Assembly: GCF_007595705.1 (NCBI RefSeq) | Contig: NZ_NISY01000016.1 | Coordinates: forward strand, 59,552 to 123,551 | DNA: 64,000 bases | Direction of reading: 5' to 3' | Origin: Streptomyces sp. SAJ15 | GTDB lineage: Bacteria; Actinomycetota; Actinomycetes; Streptomycetales; Streptomycetaceae | Part shown: piece after piece, positions 23,147-34,534 of the stretch | Position numbering within the stretch: the stretch's first letter is position 1 | How the letters are laid out: the number at the start of each line of letters is the position of its first letter | Notes under the pieces: model-generated | What the model saw: the letters and a program-made list of their open reading frames with translations, nothing else | Told to the model about the DNA's origin: nothing | Database searches by the model: none | Position numbers and translations under genes: made by a program

Positions 23147-24586
23147 TCACGCCACGCGGGGGTGCGGCGTGCCGCGCCGACCGGCCGCCAGCAGCCCCCG
23201 TACGGTCGTCGCCGTGCCCAGCGCGATCACCCCCGCGGCGACCGACATCCCGAGCACGCCGTTGAGCGGCAGCGCGATGCCGACGGCTCCGCCCACCACC
23301 CAGGACAGCTGCAGGGTGGTCTCGGAACGGGAGAACGCCGAGGTGCGCACCGTTTCCGGCACGTCCCGCTGGATCAGCGCGTCCAGCGACAGCTTCACCA
23401 GCGCCTGGGAGATGCCGGCGGTCGCCGCGACCACGGCCACCAGCACCGTGGAGTACAGCGCGGCGGACGCCGCCAGAACGCCCAGCGCCGTGCTGAGGAC
23501 GACGGCGATGATCCGCTCCGGACCGCGCGATTTCAGCCATGCTCCGATCGCCGTGCCCAGGGCGTTGCCGCCGCCCGCCGCCACCGCCACGATGCCCAGT
23601 GACACCTCCGGACTCAGGCCGTTCATCGGGTGCTCGCGGAGCAGGAAGGCCAGGAAGAGGGTGAGGAAGCCGGAGAGGCACTTCACCGAGGCGCACGCCT
23701 GGAGCGCGTGCAGCACCGAGGGGCCGACCGTGCGCAGCCCCGGCCGCCTGGCCTTCTCGGTGCTGCTGGTGGCCTTGCCGGTGCCGGCCCGGTGCATCGC
23801 GTGCGGCAGGTGCAGATGGTGTTCGCCCGAGGTCAGCTGGGCGCGGGCCTCACCCTTGGCCGAGTCGACCTTGTGCGGCAGCGTGAACGACAGAAAGGTC
23901 CCCGCCGCGAACACCACGAACGCCCCGTACAGCGGCCAGCCCGGGCCGATCTGGTGCAGCCCGGCGCCCAGCGGGGCGGCGATGCCGGTGGCCAGCAGCC
24001 CGGCCAGGGTCACCCGTGAGTTCGCCTTCACCAGCGAGAAGCGCTGCGGCAACAGGCGTGGCACCACGGCGGAGCGCACGACCCCGTACGCCTTGGAGGC
24101 CACCAGCACGCCCAGCGCCGCCGGATACAGCTCCAGCCCCCCGCCGGCCACCGCCCCCGCCATCGTCAGCGCCAGCAGCGCCCGGGTCAGCATCGATCCG
24201 GCCATCGCCGCCCGACGGCCGTGCGGCACCCGGTCCAGCAGCGGGCCGATGACCGGCGCGAGCAGCGCGAAGGGAGCCATCGTGATGGCCAGGTAGAGCG
24301 CCACCCGGCCGCGAGCCTGGTCGGTGGGGACCGAGAAGAAGACCGTGGACGCCAGCGCGATGGTGATCATCATGTCGCCCGCGGAGTTCACCGCGTGCAG
24401 CTCGATCAGCTTGCCCAGCCCGGATTCACCCGCGCCGTGGGCGTGGGTGGCGCGCCGGATGGAGCGGCCCGTGAACGCGAACGGATGCCGGATCACCCGG
24501 CCGAGGGTCCGGAAGACTCCCGGCCGCCGGGGCTCGTCACTGGAGCTGACGTTCTTCCTCACCCGACGTGCCACCCGGAGTGTCAC
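23147..24586 (-). CDS. MFS-type transporter
   Basis: Start uncertain among GTG codons at 24598, 24586, 24574 and 24562; 24586 has AAAGG upstream and gives 479 residues. After a ~60-residue basic cytoplasmic N-terminus there are about ten to twelve membrane segments (for example VALYLAITMAPFALLAPVIGPLLD and FLTLFLAFLLREHPM), with a charged His-rich central loop (LTSGEHHLHLPHAMH). The loop RVPHGRRAAM matches the MFS inter-helix motif. The substrate is unknown. It lies 26 bases upstream of the lipoprotein gene and probably heads the mqnBD transcription unit. Confidence 0.82.
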   Translation of the reverse strand: MTLRVARRVRKNVSSSDEPRRPGVFRTLGRVIRHPFAFTGRSIRRATHAHGAGESGLGKLIELHAVNSAGDMMITIALASTVFFSVPTDQARGRVALYLAITMAPFALLAPVIGPLLDRVPHGRRAAMAGSMLTRALLALTMAGAVAGGGLELYPAALGVLVASKAYGVVRSAVVPRLLPQRFSLVKANSRVTLAGLLATGIAAPLGAGLHQIGPGWPLYGAFVVFAAGTFLSFTLPHKVDSAKGEARAQLTSGEHHLHLPHAMHRAGTGKATSSTEKARRPGLRTVGPSVLHALQACASVKCLSGFLTLFLAFLLREHPMNGLSPEVSLGIVAVAAGGGNALGTAIGAWLKSRGPERIIAVVLSTALGVLAASAALYSTVLVAVVAATAGISQALVKLSLDALIQRDVPETVRTSAFSRSETTLQLSWVVGGAVGIALPLNGVLGMSVAAGVIALGTATTVRGLLAAGRRGTPHPRVA

Positions 24587-24930
24587 CCGACCTTTCACCC
24601 GCCTCGCGCCGGCCCATCGCCCCATGGTCCCGCCAACCCGGCGCGGGAGTGCGGCTTTGCGGCCTCTTTCCGGTCGCGAGCCGCCGCGAGGTCGGACTTC
24701 GTCGTGGACGGGGTAGGGATGGCAGCGCTGAACAAGGTAGCGTGCGTAACGCGCCACCGGCGGTCGTTCTTGGCCACGCCCCCAGTCACTATCCCGCAGA
24801 ATGGGACGTGAGGGTGCGCCCGAGGCCGACCGGGCGCGGACGTCGACGCGGTCCCATGGTCCGCTCCGTCCGTCTCCCCGGCCGCAGGGCTGGCGCACTC
24901 GTGAGACGGCGTAGGAGAGAATCGATTCTT

Positions 24931-25848
24931 GTGAGTGCTGCGATGCGAAGCCGTACCCCGGACCGTCTGTGCGCCGAGGCAGTCGAACTCGCCCGCGAGG
25001 CGGCGCAGCAAGCGGCGCTCCCCGGAGAGGTCGGGGAGCACGTCGGCGTCGTCGCCGACGGGGACCGCGTCGTCACGCACCTCTTCGAGTGCAGGGAGCC
25101 CGGCTACCGCGGCTGGCGCTGGGCCGTGACCGTCGCCCGCGCCTCCCGCGCGAAGGTGGTCACCCTCGACGAGACCGTGCTGCTCCCCGGCGACGACGCA
25201 CTGCTGGCCCCCGAGTGGGTGCCGTGGAGCGAGCGGCTGCGCCCCGGCGACCTGGGCCCCGGTGACCTGCTGCCCACCCAGGCCGACGACCTGCGCCTGG
25301 AGCCCGGCTTCACCGGCGAGGACGCCCCGCCGCCGAACGCGGTGGTCTCCGAGGAGATGGAGCAGCTCGCGGCGGCCGAGGACGCCGAGGTCACCGCCGG
25401 CTCGCCCGCCACCCAGCCCACCACCCCGGCCCGCGGCAGCATCGCCGCCCTGGCCGAGGAGCTCGGCATGCGCCGCGCCCGGGTGCTCTCCCGCTACGGC
25501 CTGCACACCGCCGCCGATCGCTGGGACGAGTCCTACGGCGCCAAGACCCCCATGGCCCAGGCCGCCCCCGCGTCCTGCGTGACCTGCGGTTTCCTGGTTC
25601 CCCTGGCCGGCTCCCTGCGCCAGGCGTTCGGCGTCTGCGCCAACGAGTTCAGCCCCGCCGACGGCCGGGTCGTCTCCCTCACCTACGGCTGCGGCGGCCA
25701 CTCCGAGGCCGCCGTCATGCCCAAGCCGCCGCGCCCCGCGCAGCCCGTCATCGACGAGACGGTCGTCGAGCCGATGCCGCTGCACCCCGACCGCACCGGC
25801 GGATCCGTGGAGCCGGGGGCTCCGCAGGAGGAGCTGGGCCACTCCTGA
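24931..25848 (+). CDS. DUF3027 family protein
   Basis: 305 residues from the GTG at 24931 (VSAAMRSRTPDRLCAEAVELA), with AGGAGAG about 12 bases upstream; an ATG at 24943 is an alternative. The segment GYRGWRWAVTVARASRAKVVTLDETVLLPGDDALLAPEWVPWSERLRPGDLGPGDLLP is the family hallmark. A C-terminal zinc-ribbon-like region has CVTCGFLVPL ... FGVCANEF ... YGCGGHSE. Function unknown. It is divergent from the MFS gene and followed by a 446-base gap. Confidence 0.88.
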   Translation: MSAAMRSRTPDRLCAEAVELAREAAQQAALPGEVGEHVGVVADGDRVVTHLFECREPGYRGWRWAVTVARASRAKVVTLDETVLLPGDDALLAPEWVPWSERLRPGDLGPGDLLPTQADDLRLEPGFTGEDAPPPNAVVSEEMEQLAAAEDAEVTAGSPATQPTTPARGSIAALAEELGMRRARVLSRYGLHTAADRWDESYGAKTPMAQAAPASCVTCGFLVPLAGSLRQAFGVCANEFSPADGRVVSLTYGCGGHSEAAVMPKPPRPAQPVIDETVVEPMPLHPDRTGGSVEPGAPQEELGHS

Positions 25849-26294
25849 CGCGCGCCGGCCCGCGGCCTGCCCCGCTCCGACCTGAGCGCCGAGCCTGGCG
25901 GGGTGCATGGCCGGATGCCGGGTGCCGGTCTCGTCTCGCGCCTTCGGCGCACAGCGGCAGCGGTGAGAGCGGGGGAGGGCCTTTCGCCGTTTCCGGGCGG
26001 CGGCGCCGGGGTCGTCTGCCGGGGTCGTACGTAGTCGTCTGCCGTGGTCGTTCGGGCGCCGTGCGGCCTTCGCGGCGGAGAAGGAGACCCTGCCCGGAAT
26101 CGGTTGTCCTGATGCTTGCTCTGGGACAAGTTTTTCTGCGGGAAGGTGTCCGCTTCCGGTGGCCGACGCGGGTCGGGTGGAGGCAGGGCCAGCGCGAGCG
26201 CAGGATCGAGATGGCGGTACGTTCGCCGCATGCAGTCGCGCGGGCGTACCCGTGCGGCGAAACGGATGCAGCGGCCAGGACCCGGAGGCGAAAC
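25849..26294. other. 446-base gap upstream of the sacsin-like gene
   Basis: No gene seen. It contains an imperfect direct repeat (GTCGTCTGCCGGGGTCGT at ~26014, GTCGTCTGCCGTGGTCGT at ~26034) and, closer to the next gene, a 9-bp inverted repeat TTCGCCGCA / TGCGGCGAA (26222-26230 and 26253-26261). A relatively AT-containing stretch near 26110-26140 may hold the promoter. Confidence 0.5.
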
Positions 26295-29200
26295 GTGAGC
26301 AGCACGGCGATGGTGCGAGGCGCGGCCGAGGACGCGGACCCGTTCGGGACCGCGCGGCTGCGGCGCGGCGTGCTGGACGCGTGGTCCGCGTCGCCCGCCC
26401 GGTTCCGCGAGGACGCCAACGCCGAGGAGGACCTGGCGCTCGGCGGCTACCGCGACCGACTGGTGGTGGAGCTCGCCCAGAACGCCTCGGACGCCGCCGC
26501 CCGGGCCGGCGTCCCCGGCCGGCTGCGGCTCACCCTGCACCCCGCGACGGGGGACGACCCCGCCGCCCTCGCGGCCGCCAACACCGGCGCCCCGCTGGAC
26601 GCCGCGGGCGTGGAGTCGCTGGCCACCCTGCGGGCCTCCGCCAAGCGGGACGACGCGGCGGCGGACCTCGCCGTCGGCCGCTTCGGCGTCGGCTTCGCGG
26701 CGGTGCTCGCGGTGAGCGACGAGCCCGCCGTCGTGGGCCGCACCGGCGGCGTGCGCTGGTCGCTGGCGGAGGCCCGGGAGCTGGCCCGGGGCGCCGCCGA
26801 GGCCAGCTCGGGGCTGGCGGACGAGCTGCGCCGCCGCGAGGACCATGTGCCGCTGCTGCGCCTGCCGCTGCCCGCCGAGGGCACCGCCCCGGAGGGCTAT
26901 GACACCGTCGTGGTGCTGCCCCTACGGGACGCCGCCGCCGAGGATCTGACGCAGCGTCTACTCGCCGCCGTCGACGACGCGCTGCTGCTCACCCTGCCCG
27001 GACTGACCGAGGTGGTCGTCGCCACCCCGCAGTCCGTACGGACGCTGCGCCGCCGCCAGGACGGGCCGTACGCGGTCGTCGAGGACGAGACCGTTCCCGC
27101 CGGCGCCGCCGCCGTGACCGCGGTGCGGCGTTGGCGCACCGAGCGGGCCGGCGGGCGGCTGGAGCCGGAGCTGCTGGCCGACCGGCCGGTGGAGGAGCGG
27201 CTGCGCCCGGCGTGGTCGGTGACCTGGGCGGTGCCGGTGGACGCCGCGGGCGAGCCGGTGCGGCCGGAGACGGCCCCGGTGGTGCACGCGCCCACCCCCA
27301 CCGACGAGGCGCTGGGCGTACCGGCCCTGCTGATCGCGTCCTTCCCGCTGGAGCCCACCCGCCGTCACGCGGCGCCGGGTCCGCTCACCGACTTCCTGCT
27401 GGCGCGGGCCGGTGAGGCGTACGCGGGCCTGCTGCGCGAATGGCACCCGGTGAGCACCGGAACGCTCGACCTGGTTCCGGGCCCGCTGGGGAAGGGCGAG
27501 CTCGACGGGCGGCTGCGCCAGGAGATCCTGCGCCATCTGCCCCATGTCCCCTTCCTGCCCAGCGCCGCGGCGCCGGCCGCGGCCGGCGACGAAACCGGCC
27601 GCGAGCTGTGGCCCGAGAGCGGGGACGCCTGGACCACCGGCCCGGCCGAGCCCGCCACGGCACCCCCGGCCCCGGAGGCGCCGGGCCTCCCCGGCGGCGC
27701 CGCCCCTGAGTGGGAGCCGCTGCCCGTCGGCGCGGGCGGCGAGCCGATCGCGCTGCGCCCGCGGGACGCGGAGCTCGTGGAGGGCGCGGGCGCGGAGACC
27801 GTACGGGTGCTGGCCGAGCTCTTCCCGGGGCTGCTGCCCGCCGGGCTGGAGCGCCGGCCGGGCCTGCGGGTGCTGGAGGTGGCGCGGGTCCCGCTGGGTG
27901 AGGTCATCGACCGGCTGGCGGGCGTGGAGCGTTCGCCGGCGTGGTGGTGGCGGCTGTACGACTCGCTGGCCGGAGTGGACCCGGACCGGCTGAGCGGGCT
28001 GCCGGTGCCGCTGGCGGACGGGCGTACCACCGTCGGCCCGCGGCAGGTGCTGCTGCCGCTGCCGGGCGCCGAGGAGGAGATGGCGGCGCCGGCCGGCCCG
28101 GACGGGAGCGTCGAGCCGGACACCGAGGCCACGCCCCGCCACCAGGCGCTGGCCCGGCTCGGGCTGAAGGTCGCGCACCCCGACGCCGCCCATCCGCTGC
28201 TGGAGAAGCTCGGCGCGACCCCGGCCACCCCGCGGGCGGTGCTGACCACCCCTCAGGTGCGGGCCGCCGTCGCCGCCTCGCTCGACGACGAGGAGCGCTG
28301 GGACGAGGCCGAGGACGGCCTGGACGCGTACGAGCTGGCGGAGACCGTACTGGGGCTGGTGCGCGACGCCCAGCTCGCGCCCGGCGACGAGCCGTGGCTG
28401 GCGGCGCTGGCGCTGCCGGACGACGAGGGCGAGCTGGCCCCCGCCGGGGAACTGGTCTTCCCGGGCAGCGACTTCGAATGGGTGATCCGCGAGGGCGAAC
28501 TGCCGCCGTGCGACCCGGAGCTCGCCGCCCGCTGGGGCGAGCAGCCGCTGGCGGCGGTCGGCGTGCTGGCCGGGTTCACCCTGGTGCGCGCCGCCGACGT
28601 GGTGCTGGACCCGGACGAGCTGGAGCCGCGGGACGGGGACTGGGCGGAGCCGGACGACGCGGGGCTGCTGGACGCGGTGGACGTGTGGTGCGAGGACGTC
28701 CTGGACCGGCTGCCGGAGAGCCCGGTGCCACCGGTGGCCACCGAGCTCGTCGCCGTGCGGGACCTGGACCTGGTGGCGGACGACGCCTGGCCGCAGGCGC
28801 TGGCGATGCTCGCCAAGCCGCCGCTGCGGGACGCGCTCACCACCCCGGTGCGGGTGCTGCTGCCGGACGGCACGACGGAGACGGTGCGCCCGTACACCGC
28901 CTGGTGGCTGCGCGGCCACCCGGTGCTGGAGGGGCGGCGGCCGGCCGGCCTCCGGGCGGCCGGGAGCGACCCGCTGCTGGAGGGGCTGTACGAGCCGGCG
29001 GACGCGACCGGCTTCGACGACGAGCAGGTGCTGCGCGCGCTGGGTGTGCGCACCTCGGTGGCGGCGCTGCTGGACGAGCCGGGCGGCGCGGCCGAACTGC
29101 TGGCCCGGCTGGCCGACCCGGCCCGCGAGGTGACGGCCGCTCAGTTGCACGCCCTTTACGGGCTGCTGGCCGATCTCGACCCGGAGCAGGTCACCCTGCC

Positions 29201-29675
29201 GGACGAACTGCGGGCCGTGGTCGACGGCGAGGTGCGGGTGGTGGACGCGGCGGAGGCGCTGGTCGCCGACGCGCCGGACCTCCTTCCGCTGGCCACCGGG
29301 CGGGCGCTGCTGCCGGTGCGGCCCGCGCGCGCGGCGGAGCTGGCGGAGCTGTTGCAGGTGCGGCGGTTGAGCGAGGCGTTCGCGCACGCCCCGGTGGACG
29401 GCGAGGGCGAGCTCCGGGACGTCCCGGACGCGGTCCGGGTGCTGCTGCCGGGCGCGCCCGACTCCTACGTCGAGCACGAGGAGCTCGTTGTCGACGGGGT
29501 CGCCCTCGACTGGCGACGCACCCCCGACGGCGTGCTGCACGCCGCCACCCTCGAAGGCGTCGCCGCGGGGCTGGCCTGGGCGGCCGGCCACTGGCACCGC
29601 CGCTTCGAGGCCGCGGCCCTCCTGGAGGACCCCACCCGCACCGAGGAGCTCTCCCGCGACCGCTGGTTCGACTGA
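26295..29675 (+). CDS. Large sacsin/Hsp90-type (Bergerat-fold) ATPase-domain protein
   Basis: 1126 residues from the GTG at 26295, with GGAGG at ideal spacing. The N-terminal ~200 residues form a GHKL ATPase-like domain: N-box VVELAQNASDAA (Glu59, Asn63, Asp66), a degenerate G1 box with Asn96 in AANTGAPL where Asp is usual, and G2 GRFGVGF (128-134). The remaining ~900 residues are acidic and Leu/Ala-rich with no recognised enzyme motif. This is the layout of sacsin N-terminal ATPase-like proteins. A chaperone-like role is inferred from the fold; clients and function in Streptomyces are unknown. A repeat array follows. Confidence 0.82.
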   Translation: MSSTAMVRGAAEDADPFGTARLRRGVLDAWSASPARFREDANAEEDLALGGYRDRLVVELAQNASDAAARAGVPGRLRLTLHPATGDDPAALAAANTGAPLDAAGVESLATLRASAKRDDAAADLAVGRFGVGFAAVLAVSDEPAVVGRTGGVRWSLAEARELARGAAEASSGLADELRRREDHVPLLRLPLPAEGTAPEGYDTVVVLPLRDAAAEDLTQRLLAAVDDALLLTLPGLTEVVVATPQSVRTLRRRQDGPYAVVEDETVPAGAAAVTAVRRWRTERAGGRLEPELLADRPVEERLRPAWSVTWAVPVDAAGEPVRPETAPVVHAPTPTDEALGVPALLIASFPLEPTRRHAAPGPLTDFLLARAGEAYAGLLREWHPVSTGTLDLVPGPLGKGELDGRLRQEILRHLPHVPFLPSAAAPAAAGDETGRELWPESGDAWTTGPAEPATAPPAPEAPGLPGGAAPEWEPLPVGAGGEPIALRPRDAELVEGAGAETVRVLAELFPGLLPAGLERRPGLRVLEVARVPLGEVIDRLAGVERSPAWWWRLYDSLAGVDPDRLSGLPVPLADGRTTVGPRQVLLPLPGAEEEMAAPAGPDGSVEPDTEATPRHQALARLGLKVAHPDAAHPLLEKLGATPATPRAVLTTPQVRAAVAASLDDEERWDEAEDGLDAYELAETVLGLVRDAQLAPGDEPWLAALALPDDEGELAPAGELVFPGSDFEWVIREGELPPCDPELAARWGEQPLAAVGVLAGFTLVRAADVVLDPDELEPRDGDWAEPDDAGLLDAVDVWCEDVLDRLPESPVPPVATELVAVRDLDLVADDAWPQALAMLAKPPLRDALTTPVRVLLPDGTTETVRPYTAWWLRGHPVLEGRRPAGLRAAGSDPLLEGLYEPADATGFDDEQVLRALGVRTSVAALLDEPGGAAELLARLADPAREVTAAQLHALYGLLADLDPEQVTLPDELRAVVDGEVRVVDAAEALVADAPDLLPLATGRALLPVRPARAAELAELLQVRRLSEAFAHAPVDGEGELRDVPDAVRVLLPGAPDSYVEHEELVVDGVALDWRRTPDGVLHAATLEGVAAGLAWAAGHWHRRFEAAALLEDPTRTEELSRDRWFD

Positions 29676-29703
29676 CCCGCCGTCAAGCGGCGGATCCACC
29701 CGA

Positions 29704-29931
29704 GGATCCGCCGCGACGGCAAGCCCCAGACGGCGAGGGGCCTCCCCGATCCGCCGCGACGGCGAGAACCTACGACGACAGGGTCCGGCGGCATGGCAAC
29801 CGACCGCCACCACCGACGAGGGGCCCTGCCCGATCCGCCGCGACTGCGAGAACCCAAGACGACAGCGTCCGGCGGCATGACAACCGACCGCCACCATCGG
29901 CGAGGGCGCCTCCTCCCACCCGTCGCGACGG
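29704..29931. repeat. Degenerate tandem array, 84-bp period, with core GCCGCGACGGCGAGAA
   Basis: Two near-identical units, 29748-29831 and 29832-29915, are flanked by a shortened copy (29704-29747) and the start of another (~29919). Each has ATCCGCCGCGACGGCGAGAA, then GACGACAG, TCCGGCGGCATG and CAACCGACCGCCACCA. The array fills most of the 325-base gap between two convergent genes. A related sequence lies at the right end of the window, so this looks like a dispersed intergenic repeat. Confidence 0.8.
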
Positions 29932-30000
29932 CGAGAGCGCCGTTTCCACGACCCCTCGCCGGGAGGCGGCCCGGCCCGCAGGCGGCCCGGCCCGGAGGCG

Positions 30001-30819
30001 TCACGATTTGCGGGCCACCCCCGCGAACAGGTCGATCTTCGTCTTGGCGAGCTCCTCCGGGTCCTCGTCGGGTTCCGGGCGCCAGCAGTGGGCCATCTGG
30101 ACGCCGGGTTCGATCAGTTCCAGGCCGTCGAAGAAGCGGACGACCTGGTCGAGCGGGCGGCCGACGACGGTCATGCCGCCCTTGCGGTAGAGCTCGGTGA
30201 CCCGCTCGATGATCTTCGGATCGGAGCCGAGGGCGGTGTGCGAGAGGACGAGATAGCTGCCGGGCACGAGGGCGTCGACCAGCTCGGCGACGATGCCGTA
30301 GGGGTCGGCCTCGTCGGCGAAGAAATGCATCACGGCGTTGAGGGAGAGGGCCACGGGCCGGCTCAGATCGAGGGCCTCGCGCAGCTCGGGCGCCTCGATG
30401 ATCGACCGCGGCCTGCCGAGATCGGCGTGCACGAAGGCGGTGCGGCCCTCGGGCGTGCTGCGCAGCAGGGCGGTGGCGTAGGTGAGCACGATGGGGTCGT
30501 GGTCCACGTAGACGACTCTGGCGTCCGGGGCCAGACTCTGCGCGATCTGGTGGAGGTTGGGCTCCGTGGGGATGCCGGTGCCGATGTCGAGGAACTGTCG
30601 GATGCCGGCTTCGGCGGCGAGCCAGCGCGTGGCGCGCTGCATGAAGTCCCGGTTGGTCCGGGCGATCAGCCGGATCTCGGGCCAGACGGCGATGACGCCC
30701 TCGGCGGCCCGCTGGTCGACCTCGTAGTGGGTCTTGCCGCCCAGGTAGTAGTCGTACATCCGGGCGGAGTGCGGCTTGCTGGTGTCGATCTCTTCCGCGC
30801 GTAACCCGTAACTAGTCAT
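30001..30819 (-). CDS. SAM-dependent methyltransferase of the DUF574 type
   Basis: 272 residues. It begins with conserved SKPHSARMYDYYLGGKTHYEVD and the SAM-binding segment RQFLDIGTGIPTEPNLHQIAQ (near residue 75), followed by VVYVDHDPIVLTYATALL and ALSLNAVMHFF. The family is abundant in Streptomyces, usually with unknown substrates; no DNA or RNA methylase motif is present. It is divergent from the secreted protein gene at 30977 and sits just after the intergenic repeat array. Confidence 0.9.
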   Translation of the reverse strand: MTSYGLRAEEIDTSKPHSARMYDYYLGGKTHYEVDQRAAEGVIAVWPEIRLIARTNRDFMQRATRWLAAEAGIRQFLDIGTGIPTEPNLHQIAQSLAPDARVVYVDHDPIVLTYATALLRSTPEGRTAFVHADLGRPRSIIEAPELREALDLSRPVALSLNAVMHFFADEADPYGIVAELVDALVPGSYLVLSHTALGSDPKIIERVTELYRKGGMTVVGRPLDQVVRFFDGLELIEPGVQMAHCWRPEPDEDPEELAKTKIDLFAGVARKS

Positions 30820-30976
30820 GTTCGGAAGGCTACGTGAAAACCATGGTCAAGTTCGGCCCCGTTGAATCCTGTTGAGTATGGAGCTTCCGGGGCCGTTGTG
30901 GGTAATGAGTGAAGATCGTACTCTTGTTCCGCTCTGGCTTCGCGATGCGAAGCCTCATCATTCTGTGGGGGAATAG

Positions 30977-31750
30977 ATGCGCAAGCGCACCTCGCTCGCC
31001 GTACTCACCGCCGCCTCCGCGGCGGTGGCCACCGTCGGACTCGCCGCCCCGGCGGCCCAGGCGGATGGTTACGGCGACACGGCGATCACCAAGGTGGTCG
31101 TCAACGGCGGCAAGAGCGTCGTCGTGGGCACCAGCGGTGCCAAGAAGTTCACGGTCTCGGTGACGGCGAAGGACAACTCCGGCATCAAGAAGGCCGAGAT
31201 CAACCTGCACGGCCCGGCGTCCGGCTTCGAGCAGCCGACCTCCAAGGTCACCTGCAAGGCGGACAACGCCACCACCTCGACCTGCTCGGCCACCTTCGTG
31301 GTGGACCCGAAGGTCGACCTGTACGACAACAAGCTCGCCGGCACCTGGTACGTCTACGCGTGGGTGGACGCCACGGACGGCGACTTCTACACCAGCGAGA
31401 AGGTCGGCTCCTTCAAGCTGCAGCGTGAGTCCAAGCTGACGGTCAACGCCTCCCCGGAGCCGGTGAAGAAGGGCAAGACCCTCACCGTCACCGGCAAGCT
31501 GACCCGCGCCCACTGGGACGTCTTCGGCGACAACAAGTGGGTCGCGCACGGCAACCAGTCCGTGAAGCTGGAGTTCCGCAAGAAGGGCACCAAGACCTTC
31601 ACCTCCGTCAAGACGGTGAAGAGCGCCTCCAACGGCGCCCTGAAGACGACGGTCAAGGCGTCGGTGGACGGCGACTGGCGCTTCAACTACGCCGGCAACA
31701 CCAGCCACTCGGCGGTCGCCTCCGCGGTGGACTTCGTCGACGTGCGCTGA
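30977..31750 (+). CDS. Secreted Ig-like/beta-sandwich protein, function unknown
   Basis: 257 residues. A Sec-type signal peptide (MRKRTSLAVLTAASAAVATVG, cleavage likely after AQA near residue 34) leads into a Lys/Thr-rich mature part with no membrane anchor. Two beta-sandwich-like domains are suggested by alternating hydrophobic strands: KKFTVSVTAKDNSGIKKAEIN and LTVNASPEPVKKGKTLTVTGKL. The two Cys in the first (KVTCKAD, TSTCSAT) could pair. It may be an extracellular or wall-associated protein; no catalytic motif is seen. A strong terminator follows. Confidence 0.82.
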   Translation: MRKRTSLAVLTAASAAVATVGLAAPAAQADGYGDTAITKVVVNGGKSVVVGTSGAKKFTVSVTAKDNSGIKKAEINLHGPASGFEQPTSKVTCKADNATTSTCSATFVVDPKVDLYDNKLAGTWYVYAWVDATDGDFYTSEKVGSFKLQRESKLTVNASPEPVKKGKTLTVTGKLTRAHWDVFGDNKWVAHGNQSVKLEFRKKGTKTFTSVKTVKSASNGALKTTVKASVDGDWRFNYAGNTSHSAVASAVDFVDVR

Positions 31751-31769
31751 GACGCGCGCTGAGCTCGTC

Positions 31770-31792
31770 CCCCGGCCGCGCGGCCGGGGTTC

Positions 31793-31793
<1 letters not shown>
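31770..31793 (+). terminator. Strong terminator after the secreted protein gene
   Basis: A 20-base perfect palindrome (arms CCCCGGCCGC / GCGGCCGGGG, 31770-31789) is followed by TTCT. It lies between convergent genes, immediately before the hairpin at 31794. Confidence 0.8.
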
Positions 31794-34183
<2,390 letters not shown>

Positions 34184-34270
34184 GTCTCCGACGGTACGGG
34201 GGGAATCGGGCCCTCACGCGCCGAACGGCGATACCCGCCGGGCGGTGACACGCGCCGCGCGGCGCGGGGT

Positions 34271-34534
34271 TCAGCCCTCGGTCGCCGGCTCACCCTGCGC
34301 GCGGCGGATGGCGGCGTCGCGCTTGCGGACGTACCAGATGCCGATGAGCCCGAGGCCGCCGCCGGCGAGGCAGGTCCAGAGCCACCAGAGGCGGTCGTGG
34401 TCGGAGAGCCAGCCGTAGAAGGGGAGCTGGGCGAGGAAGAGGAGGAACCAGAGCACGGTGCCGCCGGTGATGGTGGCGACGACGTTGCCCTCCAGGGGCT
34501 CGGGGGCCTCGTGCTTGGGGGTCCACTTCGTCAT
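34271..34534 (-). CDS. DUF2530 small membrane protein
   Basis: 87 residues (MTKWTPKHEAPEPLEGNVVA). Two membrane helices (TVLWFLLFLAQLPFYGWL and WLWTCLAGGGLGLIGIWYV) are followed by a basic cytoplasmic tail, and the PEPLEGN motif marks DUF2530. Function unknown. It lies 88 bases upstream of the P-type ATPase gene on the same strand and may be co-transcribed with it. Confidence 0.85.
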   Translation of the reverse strand: MTKWTPKHEAPEPLEGNVVATITGGTVLWFLLFLAQLPFYGWLSDHDRLWWLWTCLAGGGLGLIGIWYVRKRDAAIRRAQGEPATEG

